From: an uncultured Verrucomicrobiota bacterium
GTDB lineage: Bacteria; Verrucomicrobiota; Kiritimatiellia; SS1-B-03-39; UBA6053
Assembly: GCA_937127435.1 (NCBI GenBank)
Contig: CAKZLZ010000034.1
Span: forward strand, 55,991 to 119,990
DNA length: 64,000 nt
Reading direction: 5' to 3'
The notes under the pieces were generated by a model, which saw nothing but the letters and a program-made list of their open reading frames with translations, searched no databases and was not told the DNA's origin. Of this stretch, positions 1 through 10,000 are shown one piece after another (position 1 is the stretch's first letter; the number at the start of each line of letters is the position of its first letter). Made by a program: the position numbers and the translations under genes.

Positions 1-54
1 GGAAAAAGAACATCAAAGGGAGACTTTAATGAAAACACCCGTTCCACTGGAGAT

Positions 55-1293
55 TTAAAAATCAAATTCGACACCTTCCTCTTCTTCGACCTCATCCGCT
101 TCCTGATCGAATTCACCGGGCACGGGAATATACACATAGTTTACATGATGAAACACGTAAAAAACCATCAGAGACATGGATGCGAGAGAGGTGTTCACCA
201 CCGGACCCAAGCGCTTCCCTTCCTCCGTATAGCCGTTCCAATGTCCATCTTCCGCCTGATTTTGAACCAGGGCTTTCACCAATGCCGGCATAAAGCGCCC
301 GAAGTTGTCCCCGGCGGGATCTTCACAAAAAAATGCATTCACAGCCAAATACCAAAACAAAATCCCACCTCCCGGTTCCGCATCCACCTTGGAATTCCCC
401 CACCGGGGCACCGTATCCGGCAGGGTATATTTTCCCAAAAACTGTATCGCCTCTCGAAGCTCTTCGGAATTCATGCGTCTTGCGAGATGGAGCGCAAAGG
501 CCTCCGCGGCCACAGTTGTTTTATTTACCTCTTGCTTCCCGGATCGTAGGAGCATCTCATCCATAGCCAATTGCACGAGTTTTCCCACTTCCGGATCCCC
601 GCGGAACACCCAGGAAGCCGATGACAGGGCCTGCACCTGCCAAGCCCCGCTCAAAGTCCCCCTTTTCTCTTCCGGATTACCCATTTGTAAACGCATCACC
701 TCGATCCCGCGTTTCAATGATTCGCGTAACACAGGATTTTCAGTCATAATAAAGGCCTCCGCCAAGGCATAGCTGGCGATGGCCTGTCCAGTGACGGGGT
801 CAGCATCCACCGGCCGGAAGACACCCTGTTCATCCTGTTGCGCCACAAGATATTGAAGTGCCTTGCTCACCGTTGCACCGTATTCCGCCGAAGCTGGCGT
901 TTCTCCGTGGCCTATAAATGCAAGTAAAGCCAGACTGGTACAGATCACATTCCCCTCTCCCTCCGGAGTTCCCTCTACATTCCAGGATCCGTCTTTTTGT
1001 TGATGCGTCTTTAACCATTTCAGGGCTTTCGAAACTACCGGTTCCGAGAATTTTTCCACCCCGCCACCGTATTGTGCCTCCGCCGCCTGGCGGGATTCCG
1101 GCGTGCGTCCCTTAAACAGGCCCATCAGCACCGGACTGGAAACCTCAGGCATTAAATCATCCAATTCATCCCGGGCCGCTTCTTCAGCCCGGCCGGGACC
1201 GATCAAAAAGCACAACAGACAGACGCCCCTCAAAAGAACAGAATTGAAGGACAGGGAAATTCTCACACCTTTTAATGCCTTTTCTACTTTCAT
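55..1293 (-). CDS. Secreted prenyltransferase/squalene-oxidase repeat protein
   Basis: The 412-residue product begins with a basic stretch and a hydrophobic segment ending near residue 36 (IGPGRA), consistent with a signal peptide. The mature part has alpha/alpha-barrel repeats of the squalene-hopene cyclase / prenyltransferase beta-subunit type. QW-like motifs are visible near residues 90-105 (ALKWLKTHQQKDGSWN) and 342-355 (ALVQNQAEDGHWNG). The tail is very acidic (QEADEVEEEEG). It is shorter than a real cyclase and I see no DxDD catalytic motif, so it is probably a non-cyclase member of the fold, common in Planctomycetes and Verrucomicrobia. Its function is unknown. It is divergent from the sdh operon and no strong ribosome site precedes the ATG. 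Confidence 0.75.
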   Translation of the reverse strand: MKVEKALKGVRISLSFNSVLLRGVCLLCFLIGPGRAEEAARDELDDLMPEVSSPVLMGLFKGRTPESRQAAEAQYGGGVEKFSEPVVSKALKWLKTHQQKDGSWNVEGTPEGEGNVICTSLALLAFIGHGETPASAEYGATVSKALQYLVAQQDEQGVFRPVDADPVTGQAIASYALAEAFIMTENPVLRESLKRGIEVMRLQMGNPEEKRGTLSGAWQVQALSSASWVFRGDPEVGKLVQLAMDEMLLRSGKQEVNKTTVAAEAFALHLARRMNSEELREAIQFLGKYTLPDTVPRWGNSKVDAEPGGGILFWYLAVNAFFCEDPAGDNFGRFMPALVKALVQNQAEDGHWNGYTEEGKRLGPVVNTSLASMSLMVFYVFHHVNYVYIPVPGEFDQEADEVEEEEGVEFDF

Positions 1294-1398
1294 GATTTAA
1301 AAGGACGTAATACATTCACCACATTGTCGCAAGAAACCCAATAAAACGCGATGTTTTGGCTTAAGTAAAGAAATCTCACCCTTTTTATCGTTATTTAT

Positions 1399-1427
1399 TT
1401 GTCAAATACCCGGAACGTTCGTAAAGT
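1399..1427 (+). promoter_or_regulatory. Candidate sigma-70 promoter of the sdh operon
   Basis: TTGTCA (1399-1404) is followed after 17 bases by TAAAGT (1422-1427), five and four matches to the -35 and -10 consensus. A start of transcription near 1434 would leave a leader of about 27 bases before the sdhC ATG. This is a consensus match by eye only. Confidence 0.35.
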
Positions 1428-1460
1428 GCGTTGTCGAAAATATTTAAGGAAGCTCCACAC

Positions 1461-2231
1461 ATGATAAATTTGAAAGAACCGCAGGTCTCCTCCGTTTGTA
1501 AAAAGATGCTAACCGGAATCACCGGATTGTCTCTGGTAATGTTTCTGGTCGCCCATCTGATCGGAAATCTCACCTTGTTTGCCGGTCCCGATGTCTTTAA
1601 TGCTTACGCGCAGTTCTTGCATCATTTCATGCATGGCATGTTCATCCGCATTGCCGAAGTGGGACTCTTGGGTTTCTTCGCGCTGCATATCTGGTCCGCC
1701 CTGAGCGTACAGCGCAGCAAAAAGAAAGCCCGCCCTGCCGGATACGAAGTGAATGCCTACGCTGGTGGCGCCAGCAAAAAGAGTATTCACTCTTTATATA
1801 TGGCCGTAAGCGGAATCACCATTCTGGTATTCATCATTATCCACCTGATCAACTTCAAGTATGCCGATCATGATGTGGTAGGAACCATGACCATGGAAAA
1901 CGGTATTGAAGTCACCAATGTCTATAAACTGGTGGTCTTAACCTTCCAAGGCAACTTCGGATTGGTTCTCCTTTATATGGTCGCCATGGGCTTCCTCTGC
2001 TCCCACTTGCTGCACGGCATTTGGAGTGCGATTCAAAGTTTGGGACTCACCCGTCCTTCCACCATCCCCTACCTGAATTTGGTGGGAATGGCCATTGCCG
2101 TCGCCCTCGCGGTCGGCTTCCTCCTTCTGCCCTTGCTCATCTTCATGATGCGCGGCACTTTCGATCCCGACGCGGTTCCCGAATACGGAACCCACGCCCG
2201 CCTGATGCTCGCCCCCTGGATGCTCGGTTAA
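1461..2231 (+). CDS. sdhC: Succinate dehydrogenase cytochrome b subunit (SdhC)
   Basis: Membrane anchor of succinate:quinone oxidoreductase, of the single-subunit di-heme b558 type. The ATG at 1461 is chosen over an upstream TTG at 1431 because AAGGAAG lies about 8 bases before it, giving 256 residues. Five hydrophobic segments are evident. Histidines suited to heme ligation lie in or beside them: His32 (VAHLIGNL), His76 (ALHIWSAL), His128 (IIHLINF) and His182/His185 (SHLLHGIWSA). The protein binds the SdhAB catalytic dimer and passes electrons to quinone. It is the first gene of an sdhCAB operon, 24 bases before sdhA. There is no SdhD, as expected for this class. Confidence 0.93.
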   Translation: MINLKEPQVSSVCKKMLTGITGLSLVMFLVAHLIGNLTLFAGPDVFNAYAQFLHHFMHGMFIRIAEVGLLGFFALHIWSALSVQRSKKKARPAGYEVNAYAGGASKKSIHSLYMAVSGITILVFIIIHLINFKYADHDVVGTMTMENGIEVTNVYKLVVLTFQGNFGLVLLYMVAMGFLCSHLLHGIWSAIQSLGLTRPSTIPYLNLVGMAIAVALAVGFLLLPLLIFMMRGTFDPDAVPEYGTHARLMLAPWMLG

Positions 2232-2255
2232 CCCATTTGAAACAAAGGTTCTAAA

Positions 2256-4181
2256 ATGATCAAAAAACCAACCCTCGACGCAAAAATCCCGGAAGGTCCC
2301 ATCGGCGAAAAGTGGACCAATCACAAATTCAACATGAAATTGGTGAATCCGGCCAACAAACGGAAACACGAAGTCATCGTGGTCGGTTCCGGACTGGCCG
2401 GTGCCTCGGCCGCGGCCTCCCTCGGAGAACTCGGCTACAAAGTGAAATGCTTCTGCATTCAGGATTCCCCCCGCCGCGCCCACTCCGTGGCCGCTCAGGG
2501 AGGCATCAACGCCGCGAAAAACTACCAAAATGACGGCGACAGTGTTTACCGTCTCTTTTACGACACTGTAAAAGGCGGAGATTTCCGTGCCCGCGAAGCC
2601 AATGTACACCGTCTGGCGGAAGTCAGTAACAGCATTATCGACCAATGTGTTGCCCAGGGTGTTCCTTTTGCCCGTGAATACGGCGGAACCTTGAGCAACC
2701 GTTCTTTCGGTGGCGCGCAAGTTTCACGTACCTTTTACGCACGTGGCCAGACCGGCCAGCAGTTGCTCCTCGGTGCCTACGGCGCCCTGATGCGTCAGGT
2801 GGATGCCGGCAGCGTGGAAATGTTCACCCGCCGGGAAATGCTGGACGTCGTGGTCGTCGACGGCAAAGCCCGCGGCATCATTGTCCGCAATCTGGTCAGT
2901 GGCGAACTCGAAGAGTACGCCGCCGACGCGGTACTGCTTTGCACCGGCGGATATTCCACCGTATTCTATCTGAGTACCAACGCGGTAAACTGCAACGCAA
3001 CCGCCGCCTGGCGCTGCTACAAGAAAGGCGCTCATTTCGCCAATCCTTGTTTCACGCAGATTCACCCGACCTGTATTCCCCGTTTTGGTGAAACCCAATC
3101 CAAACTCACCCTGATGAGTGAATCCCTCCGCAATGACGGTCGGGTATGGGTTCCCAAAAAGAAAGAAGACGACCGCAAACCCATCGATATTCCCGAAGCG
3201 GAACGTGACTATTATCTGGAAACCAAATATCCGGCCTTCGGAAACCTGGTTCCCCGCGATATCGCCTCCCGGAACGCTGAAGAAGTTTGTGTGCAGGGAC
3301 GCGGCGTAGGCCCCACCGGTTACGCGGTCTACCTCGACTTTGCGGATGCCATCAACCGCCTGGGTAAAGATGTGATCGCCGCCCGTTATGGCAATCTCTT
3401 TGCCATGTATCATGAAATTACCGGTGACGATCCCTACGAAACCCCGATGATGATTTATCCCGCCCCGCATTATACCATGGGCGGACTCTGGGTGGATTAC
3501 AACTTGATGACCACCATCGAAGGTCTGTTCGCACTGGGAGAAGCCAACTTCTCCGATCACGGTGCCAACCGCCTCGGGGCTTCCGCTCTGATGCAGGGTC
3601 TGGCCGACGGGTACTTTGTGATCCCCTACACCCTGGGCAACTACCTCGCCACCGAAAAACCGGCACCGGTAAATACCAATGCCCCGGAATTCGCGGAAGC
3701 GAGAAAACAGGTCAGCCAAGGCATTAAAGACCTCATGAACATCAACGGCAAAACCACCGCCGATGAGATTCACCGTCAACTGGGCGATGTCATGATCGAA
3801 TACGTCGGCATGTCCCGCTCGGAAGAAGGTCTGAAAAAAGCCCTGAAGAAAATCCCGGAAATCCGCAAGAAGTTCTACGAGGATCTCTGCATTCCCGGAA
3901 ATACCAAAGACTATAACAAAGAGCTGGAAAAAGCTGCCCGGGTAGCTGACTTCCTCGAACTGGGTGAACTCATGGCCCGTGACGCACTGGAACGTAAAGA
4001 ATCCTGTGGCGGACACTACCGGGTGGAATCCCAGGACGAAGAAGGCGAAGCCAAACGCGACGACGAAAACTTCTGTCACGGCGCAGTATGGAAATTCAAG
4101 GGCGAAGGCAAAGTGCCTGAACGCCTGATCGAAGAACTCCATTACGAACACGTCATTCCCAGCAACCGCAGTTACAAATAA
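2256..4181 (+). CDS. sdhA: Succinate dehydrogenase flavoprotein subunit (SdhA)
   Basis: Catalytic subunit that oxidises succinate to fumarate in the TCA cycle. The N-terminal FAD-binding fold shows [10 protein letters not shown] (residues 44-53). The covalent flavin histidine is expected at His76 in [10 protein letters not shown]. The capping domain and the C-terminal helical domain follow, for a total of 641 residues, the usual size for the group that pairs with a b558-type anchor. The block after the flavin site ([20 protein letters not shown]) is characteristic of that group. AAAGG precedes the ATG. The gene sits between sdhC and sdhB with short gaps, so one transcript is expected. Fumarate reductases of this group look alike, so direction is inferred. 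Confidence 0.95.
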   Translation: MIKKPTLDAKIPEGPIGEKWTNHKFNMKLVNPANKRKHEVIVVGSGLAGASAAASLGELGYKVKCFCIQDSPRRAHSVAAQGGINAAKNYQNDGDSVYRLFYDTVKGGDFRAREANVHRLAEVSNSIIDQCVAQGVPFAREYGGTLSNRSFGGAQVSRTFYARGQTGQQLLLGAYGALMRQVDAGSVEMFTRREMLDVVVVDGKARGIIVRNLVSGELEEYAADAVLLCTGGYSTVFYLSTNAVNCNATAAWRCYKKGAHFANPCFTQIHPTCIPRFGETQSKLTLMSESLRNDGRVWVPKKKEDDRKPIDIPEAERDYYLETKYPAFGNLVPRDIASRNAEEVCVQGRGVGPTGYAVYLDFADAINRLGKDVIAARYGNLFAMYHEITGDDPYETPMMIYPAPHYTMGGLWVDYNLMTTIEGLFALGEANFSDHGANRLGASALMQGLADGYFVIPYTLGNYLATEKPAPVNTNAPEFAEARKQVSQGIKDLMNINGKTTADEIHRQLGDVMIEYVGMSRSEEGLKKALKKIPEIRKKFYEDLCIPGNTKDYNKELEKAARVADFLELGELMARDALERKESCGGHYRVESQDEEGEAKRDDENFCHGAVWKFKGEGKVPERLIEELHYEHVIPSNRSYK

Positions 4182-4204
4182 ACCCTTCTCCAAGGTCAAA
4201 ACAC

Positions 4205-4948
4205 ATGAAAGTAAATCTCAAAATTTGGCGGCAGGCAGGACCGGATGCACCCGGTAAGCTGGTCGATTATAGCGTGGAAAATATTGATCCTTCCCAGTCT
4301 TTTCTGGAAATGCTCGATACCCTGAACGAACAACTGGTCAAATCCGGCCAGGAACCGGTCGCCTTCGAAAGTGACTGCCGTGAAGGGATCTGCGGAAACT
4401 GCGGTCTGGTCATCAACGGCGTCGCCCACGGTGCCAAGGGCGGCTGTACCACCTGTGAAATCCGCATGCGTCAATACAATGACGGCGACACCATCACCGT
4501 GGAACCCTTCCGCGCCAGAGCCTTCCCGCTGATCAAAGATCTGGTGGTCAACCGTACCGCCTTTGACCGGATTATGAGCAAAGGCGGATATGTCGCCATG
4601 AATGCCGGTTCCGCCCAGGATGCAAACCTGCAACCCATTCACCAGGACCTGGCCGAAGCGGCCATGGATGCAGCCTCCTGCATCGGTTGTGGTGCCTGTG
4701 TCGCTGCCTGCCCCAATGCAAGCGCCAGTCTGTTTGTGGGTGCAAAAGTTTCTCAATACACCTGGTTGCCCCAGGGACAGGTGGAACGCAGCACCCGCGC
4801 CTTAAAAATGGTCAAACAAATGGACAGCGAAGGCTTCGGCGATTGCTCCAACCACGCGGAATGTGAAGCGGTATGCCCGAAAGAGATTTCCATCGCCAAC
4901 ATCAGCCGTATGCGGCGTGAATTCTCCAAAGCGCTGTTTGCACGTTAA
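4205..4948 (+). CDS. sdhB: Succinate dehydrogenase iron-sulfur subunit (SdhB)
   Basis: Electron-transfer subunit of 247 residues linking the flavin of SdhA to the heme/quinone sites of SdhC. The N-terminal ferredoxin-like domain has [2Fe-2S] cysteines at 58, 63, 66 and 81/84 (SDCREGICGNC then GCTTC). The C-terminal domain has CIGCGACVAACP (Cys159, 162, 165, 169) and CSNHAECEAVCPK (Cys214, 220, 224) for the [4Fe-4S] and [3Fe-4S] centres. It lies 23 bases after sdhA, is the last gene of the operon, and is followed directly by two hairpins, the second a strong terminator. Confidence 0.95.
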   Translation: MKVNLKIWRQAGPDAPGKLVDYSVENIDPSQSFLEMLDTLNEQLVKSGQEPVAFESDCREGICGNCGLVINGVAHGAKGGCTTCEIRMRQYNDGDTITVEPFRARAFPLIKDLVVNRTAFDRIMSKGGYVAMNAGSAQDANLQPIHQDLAEAAMDAASCIGCGACVAACPNASASLFVGAKVSQYTWLPQGQVERSTRALKMVKQMDSEGFGDCSNHAECEAVCPKEISIANISRMRREFSKALFAR

Positions 4949-4958
4949 GCAACCGCGA

Positions 4959-5014
4959 CACCGCTCTCCAGCGGTGAACCAAAAAAAACCTCATGGCAAC
5001 ATGAGGTTTTTTTT
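4959..5014 (+). terminator. Tandem hairpins: rho-independent terminator of sdhCAB
   Basis: A 7-bp stem with a 4-base loop (CACCGCT/AGCGGTG, 4959-4976) is followed by a perfect 14-bp stem (arms 4981-4994 and 5001-5014) with loop GGCAAC. The second stem has eight A on the left and eight T on the right, so it could act in both directions. It ends the sdh operon. Confidence 0.9.
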
Positions 5015-5076
5015 GTGCTGTTGGAAAACACCTCTTTTCATTTTCGACGACCCAAATGCCTTTTCAGTCCCGCATA

Positions 5077-5565
5077 CCCGGGTTCCGCGTACCCTTCGCG
5101 TAAACGCTTGGAACTCTACCTCTGGTTTTTGCGCGGGTTTTAGATTCAAGTTCCGACTTCAGGTGCAGCCGTAGTTCCATCGCCCCGATGGAAAACGAAT
5201 GCTTTCGTATTTACCGCGGGGGCCCCTGGCCGCTGGGGCGTCCTTCGGGCAGGCGCGGAACTACGCCTTGAAACTTCAGGAGCCGAACCATCTGGGATGG
5301 AACCCGGAACGTTCCCGCCGGCTTTTGCGCGGATGTCGAGTTCGGAGTCCCGCCTTCAGGCGGTTCGACGGAACGCCTTCAGGCTTCCGGTTTCGGAACC
5401 CGGGTTCCGCACAGCCCTTCGCGTAAACGCTTGGGATGAACCCTCTAAAGATGGAACTCTGAACTTTCCCAATGGGAACAGAGGCTGGGTTCGGAGTCCC
5501 GACTTCAGGCGGTTCGACGGAATGCCTTCAGGCTTCCGGTTTCAGAACCCGGGTTCCGCGCACCC
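5077..5565. repeat. Patch of degenerate interspersed repeats
   Basis: About 490 bases with no credible gene. A block starting TTCGGAGTCCCG occurs at 5341-5416 and again, with few differences, at 5490-5565. Its tail (CCCGGGTTCCGC ... CTTCGCGTAAACGCTTGG) also occurs at 5077-5112 and 5398-5436. Short ORFs here read the repeat, not a protein. The last copy ends right at the lacI-type stop codon, so the repeat array abuts that gene. A different inverted-end element (5171-5264) is nested inside. Confidence 0.75.
5171..5264 (+). repeat. Inverted-end repeat element, copy at locus A
   Basis: The element begins GTAGTTCCATCG and ends CGCGGAACTAC, so its ends are inverted copies (GTAGTTCC / GGAACTAC). 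Inside is a first hairpin TCCATCG..CGATGGA and then a GC-rich second half. The same architecture, with a similar first hairpin and ends, occurs three times at 29632-29936, so this is a dispersed family in this genome. Confidence 0.7.
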
Positions 5566-6621
5566 TCAAGCCGGAATATCGTCAGACAGATCCGGCTCAT
5601 TGCTTCCTCCCGAGGAAGCCCGGATTTTCAGCGTCGGTTCGAAAACCTTTTGCTCCACTGATTTCCCTTCTCTGATTTGCATCAGCATTTCCACCGCAAG
5701 TTTCCCCCGGGGATAGTTTAATTGGTTTACAGACGAAAGCGAAGGAAGGGAGTACGCACAAAACGGGGAGTCATCCACACCGATCACCAATAAATCATCC
5801 GGGGTTTTGATTCCGGCAGCCGTAAAGGTGTTCATTAATCCGGCGGCCAGCGTATCCGATTGCGCCACCACCCCGTCCGGAATTTGGCCGGCATCAATCC
5901 AATGTTTGGCGGCCGCGACCCCTGACTGATAACCAAAACTACTCTCCCCGCACTGATAGATCCATTTGTCTTCAATCTGCATACCCGCTTCCTTCATGGC
6001 TTTTTTGTAGCCCGCAGTACGATTTTCCATTACCGCCACATGGCCGATGGTTTTACAGCCCTGTTCAATCAGATGCTTGGTGGGAAGCTCCCCGGTGGCG
6101 ATGACATTTACCCCGACATTGGGCAGATCAGGATGCAGCGCCTCCTCGACGATGGTCACCATCGGCAAACCATCTTTCTGTAAATCCATGATCACTTCAC
6201 ACAATTCCCGGTGGGGAACCCCGCCAACGATCAACCCGTCCACCAATCCCCGGTGCGCAGACTCACACACTTCCAAAAACTCGGATTTCTGTTCGAAGAA
6301 CCCCAACATTAACTTTTGATCGTACTCGTTGGATTTTTCAAAAATGCCGCGCACCATATAATCAACCAATGGACTTCCGCGTTCCCCGTGACGGTGAATC
6401 ATCACCGAGATACTGTTATGAAAGCCGGAGCGGAGCGAAAGGGCCGAACTGTTTTTCCGGTAGTTCCGCTCTTTCGCGACTTTCTTAATCTTTTCAGCAA
6501 GTTCATCCGAAACCCGCGTGTTTCCCAGACGATTGTTCAATACTTTGGATACTAAAGAAATTGAAACATCTAATTCCGTGGCGATATCCTTCAGTGAAAC
6601 AGTCGGTAACGTATAACTCAT
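5566..6621 (-). CDS. LacI-family transcriptional regulator
   Basis: A 351-residue repressor of the LacI/GalR family. The N-terminal helix-turn-helix with hinge helix is at residues 8-30 (VSLKDIATELDVSISLVSKV). It is followed by a periplasmic-binding-protein-like effector domain with typical blocks (DGLIVGGVP, IGHVAVMENR, VVAQSDTLAAGLM, VIGVDDSPFCAYSLPSLSSV). It probably senses a sugar or a small breakdown product and controls the neighbouring carbohydrate genes, since it is divergent from the first of them with a 455-base gap between. The C-terminal end borders a repeat patch. The true inducer and operator cannot be read from the sequence. Confidence 0.92.
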   Translation of the reverse strand: MSYTLPTVSLKDIATELDVSISLVSKVLNNRLGNTRVSDELAEKIKKVAKERNYRKNSSALSLRSGFHNSISVMIHRHGERGSPLVDYMVRGIFEKSNEYDQKLMLGFFEQKSEFLEVCESAHRGLVDGLIVGGVPHRELCEVIMDLQKDGLPMVTIVEEALHPDLPNVGVNVIATGELPTKHLIEQGCKTIGHVAVMENRTAGYKKAMKEAGMQIEDKWIYQCGESSFGYQSGVAAAKHWIDAGQIPDGVVAQSDTLAAGLMNTFTAAGIKTPDDLLVIGVDDSPFCAYSLPSLSSVNQLNYPRGKLAVEMLMQIREGKSVEQKVFEPTLKIRASSGGSNEPDLSDDIPA

Positions 6622-7076
6622 AATAAATGACTATACCTTTAACATTTCGTCATAAAAGTCCTTACTGCAAAAAAGATACAGCCATAAAAGAGCAAAAAGG
6701 GATTTTTCGGACCTCCAACCGGAAACAGCACCCTGGCCGTAATGTGCCGTCTAAAACGAGATAAAAACAGTACCCAACCCTTTTACACCCTTTAAAATCA
6801 TCAGGGGTCCCCCAAAGGCATAAATCAATAAACTCTATAAATCTAAGTTTTGATCATTGCGTAAATTCAGAGGGATATGATAAAAATATTATCAATCCCC
6901 ACTCACATTATATTCAATCTGTTTTCCCGCCCTGTTTCCAAAAGTCTGTTTTAAGTCAGACCCATCCCGCTTTGTTACCCGACTCGCGGAGAAACGAACG
7001 GCACAAAACGCCACTGAACCAACCTTCCTAACCGATACGGTTCAACTTTAGACACAGCCCATAAGAATAAGAACCT
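6622..7076. promoter_or_regulatory. 455-base divergent regulatory region
   Basis: Gene-free region between the LacI-type gene and the large secreted protein. It is AT-rich. Two imperfect operator-like inverted repeats are visible: TGATAA-AAATA-TTATCA (6878-6894) and GTCTG-N8-CAGAC (6944-6961). Neither has the central CG typical of LacI operators, so assignment to the neighbouring regulator is speculative. No convincing promoter pair was picked. Confidence 0.35.
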
Positions 7077-10000
7077 ATGCAAAACCCATTCCCACGCTTC
7101 GTCATCTCTATTGTAATCGGATGCCTCCCTATACTTTCTGCCCAAGTTTGGAATTGGTCAGGAGGCGCATGGGAACCTCTTTACAATATACTTGGTAGCC
7201 AGAACGACCCTGGATTTACCACGATTCCCATGGATGCCATCGTATCTGAATCCCCGGCCGAAATCACCCTGAGATTTTTTTCCGCTTCGAGCCCCAGCTC
7301 AGCAGATGTCAGTGGTGATTACGATATTTACCGTAAACATCCCGATGATTTAACTTGGGCAGATGGAGACGGAAAAATCGGTTCCGTCACCATCGGAACC
7401 GTTTTGACCACCTGGACAGATACAAACGTAGTGGTGGGCGAACGTTATGAGTACGGGATCGCTCTCGCCTCTACCAGTAGTGGCGGTGATGGCAGTAGTG
7501 GCGATGATGCCCCTGGCAGCGGCGGAGGGTACACCCCGCCCCCTGTATTTATGAATGGAAATGTCATCGCCGGCATCAAAGCTGATATGACGGAAGCCCG
7601 TGGACGCGTCGCCTTGGTGCTCACCCGCGAAATCGCAGCCGCACTACCCGACGAACTTGCCACCTACGAAGCTGACCTTGTGCGTGACGGTTGGGTTGTG
7701 CACCGAATATTGGTGGACCGTGCTCCGGATTATTTATCAAACGGCAGTGGGCCCAATGATGAGGATGGGATTCCCACCGCCCCTTATCCAGATGACCACG
7801 TGACCCTGAAAAGTCAGCTTGTTACGCTTTATCAACAATATCCGTCCGAACTAAAACAGGTCGTTCTCATCGGAAAAGTCCCGGTGGCCCGAAGCGGCAC
7901 TGGATATTTCGGTCCCGATGGACACGGAAACAAAACCTCCTTTGCCGCAGACGCCTATTACGCGGACATGGACGGCATCTGGGAAGACAGCCGCAGCAAT
8001 AAGCCCTATTACACTTCAAACATTTCCTCGGTGGTGAAAAACGGAAAGATCAATGTCGCGGGAGACCTGAAATTCGACGCCACACATCTGTATGAGGTCG
8101 ACGGCCCGGAAAATGATTTGGAAGACACCCGGCTGGAACTGGGTTTCGGACGTATCGATTTGTCCCTGGGCATCCAGGCGGAAATCGAATCCACCCGCAA
8201 TTATTTTAATAAATTACATCGCTATAAAACGGCGACATCCGATTTCCAGCCGGGACGAAGGGCCATTCACCGCTCTCAGTTTGGGTCTGTGAAACATGCG
8301 TATTTGGGAGGAATTCCCGGTGTACTCGGCATGGAACAATTAGATTTCATTACCTCAAGTGACCTTCCTTCCAGCCCCGACGGAGATAACGATGCCATGT
8401 ATACCCGGGATGTTTCCGGCCCTTACCTTTTCTATTTTAAAGGGAGCGGGACCCCCGGCCTCAGCAACGGCAGCCAGGCGGTTTTCTGGACCGGGATGCA
8501 AAGTCACTGGGGTTACTGGTACGAAAGAAGCGACATGGCCCAAAGACTGGCCGAAGATAATTTTACTCTCAGCTACACCTGGACCATCGCCAATGGCGCG
8601 CCTTATAACAGTTACCTCTACCACCGCCTGGGCATGGGGGGCACCACCGGCGACATGATGCGGGCCAGTATGAGCTACCGCTATCCTTACACTTCGAAGG
8701 CAACAAACTACGTCGCCGCCTACAATCCGCTGTTTATGAATCACATCGGCGATCCCACCCTGCGGGTGTTTATGTTTCAGCCTCCAACGGACCTGCAAGT
8801 CCTGCCCAACGGTGGAGAACCCGAACTCTCCTGGACTGCCAGCACCGCCCCTGCCGGTGAACCCCCGGTCATCGGTTACCATGTGTATCGTTCCGCGAAC
8901 GCCGGTGGCCCCTTCGAACGCATTACCTCAACGCCACTGACCGCCACCACTTTTACCGATTCAGCTCAAGCCGCACAAACTTGGCACTATCAGGTAAAAG
9001 CGATTCGTTTGGAAGACTGCGGGGGCGGCAGTTATTACAACAGCAGTCTGGCTGCTCAACAAGAAGTCGACCTGTTAAATCCAGCGCAAACACTTCAAAT
9101 CGCCTCCCCCGCAACCCTGCCCTCCATTCCCTGGAAGACTTCAACCGGGATCAATCTAGAGGCCAGTGGCGGCACCCCGCTTTTCTCATGGACCCTCATC
9201 AGCGGTGCCCTTCCTTCCGGTATCACCCTGCAGGCCGGTGGACACTTAACAGGCATTCCGGATACTGCTGGAACCTACAACTTTGAGCTGGAGGTTACGG
9301 ATGCCCTGGGGCAGATCGACCAAAAAGCTTTCAGCCTGGAAGTCCATGATCAGGATTTCCAAACCCTGATTGCGGAAGCTTCAACTCATGTTCGGGGTCA
9401 TTCTGCTTATCGGGACCGGACACCTGCCAGCCAAACCATACAAATTGCCGGAGGAAATCATCGTTACGACGGCTATCTCCGCTTTGACCTGAATGACCTG
9501 GATGAAAATCAGGGGATTGGGACAGCCAAAATTATTCTGATTCCCGACGGGAATACACCCGCGAACAGCATCGTGATTAAAGCTGCGCTGGGGGAAGATG
9601 CAGGGGATGCATGGGATGAAACCAGCATCACCTTTAACACCCGTCCTGCTGATCAAACTGTACCTGCAGAAATTACGGCCACAGAATTTGCAGTGCTGCA
9701 CAGCCCCTTTGAATTAGATGTAACGCCCTTTGTAAAAAGTACCTTAAAAAATGATCCGAATAAAATCCTCAGTATTCATTTAAGTTCTGAGACCTCTGCC
9801 GGATGGGGAAATCAAGTGACAGCATCAGGCATATACGCCACCTCACTGGCCCGTCCCCGCCTGGAAGTCCAAACCCACCGATGGTTAAAGGCGGAAAACT
9901 GGAAGGAACAGCACTTCGATCAAACCGGTAATACCGGGGACGCTGCCGACGATGCCAATCCGGCCGGAGACGGCATACCCAATTTGGTGAAGTTTGCTTT

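Noticed and set aside
1938..4199. Long - strand ORFs opposite sdhC and sdhA (260 and 491 codons)
   Set aside because: They are antisense frames of the highly conserved sdh genes, with Phe/Gly/Val-rich composition and no domain or start signal.
5199..5716. Short + strand ORFs in the 5.2-5.7 kb repeats
   Set aside because: They read the repeat blocks and the antisense of the LacI-type gene end; no ribosome site or protein domain.
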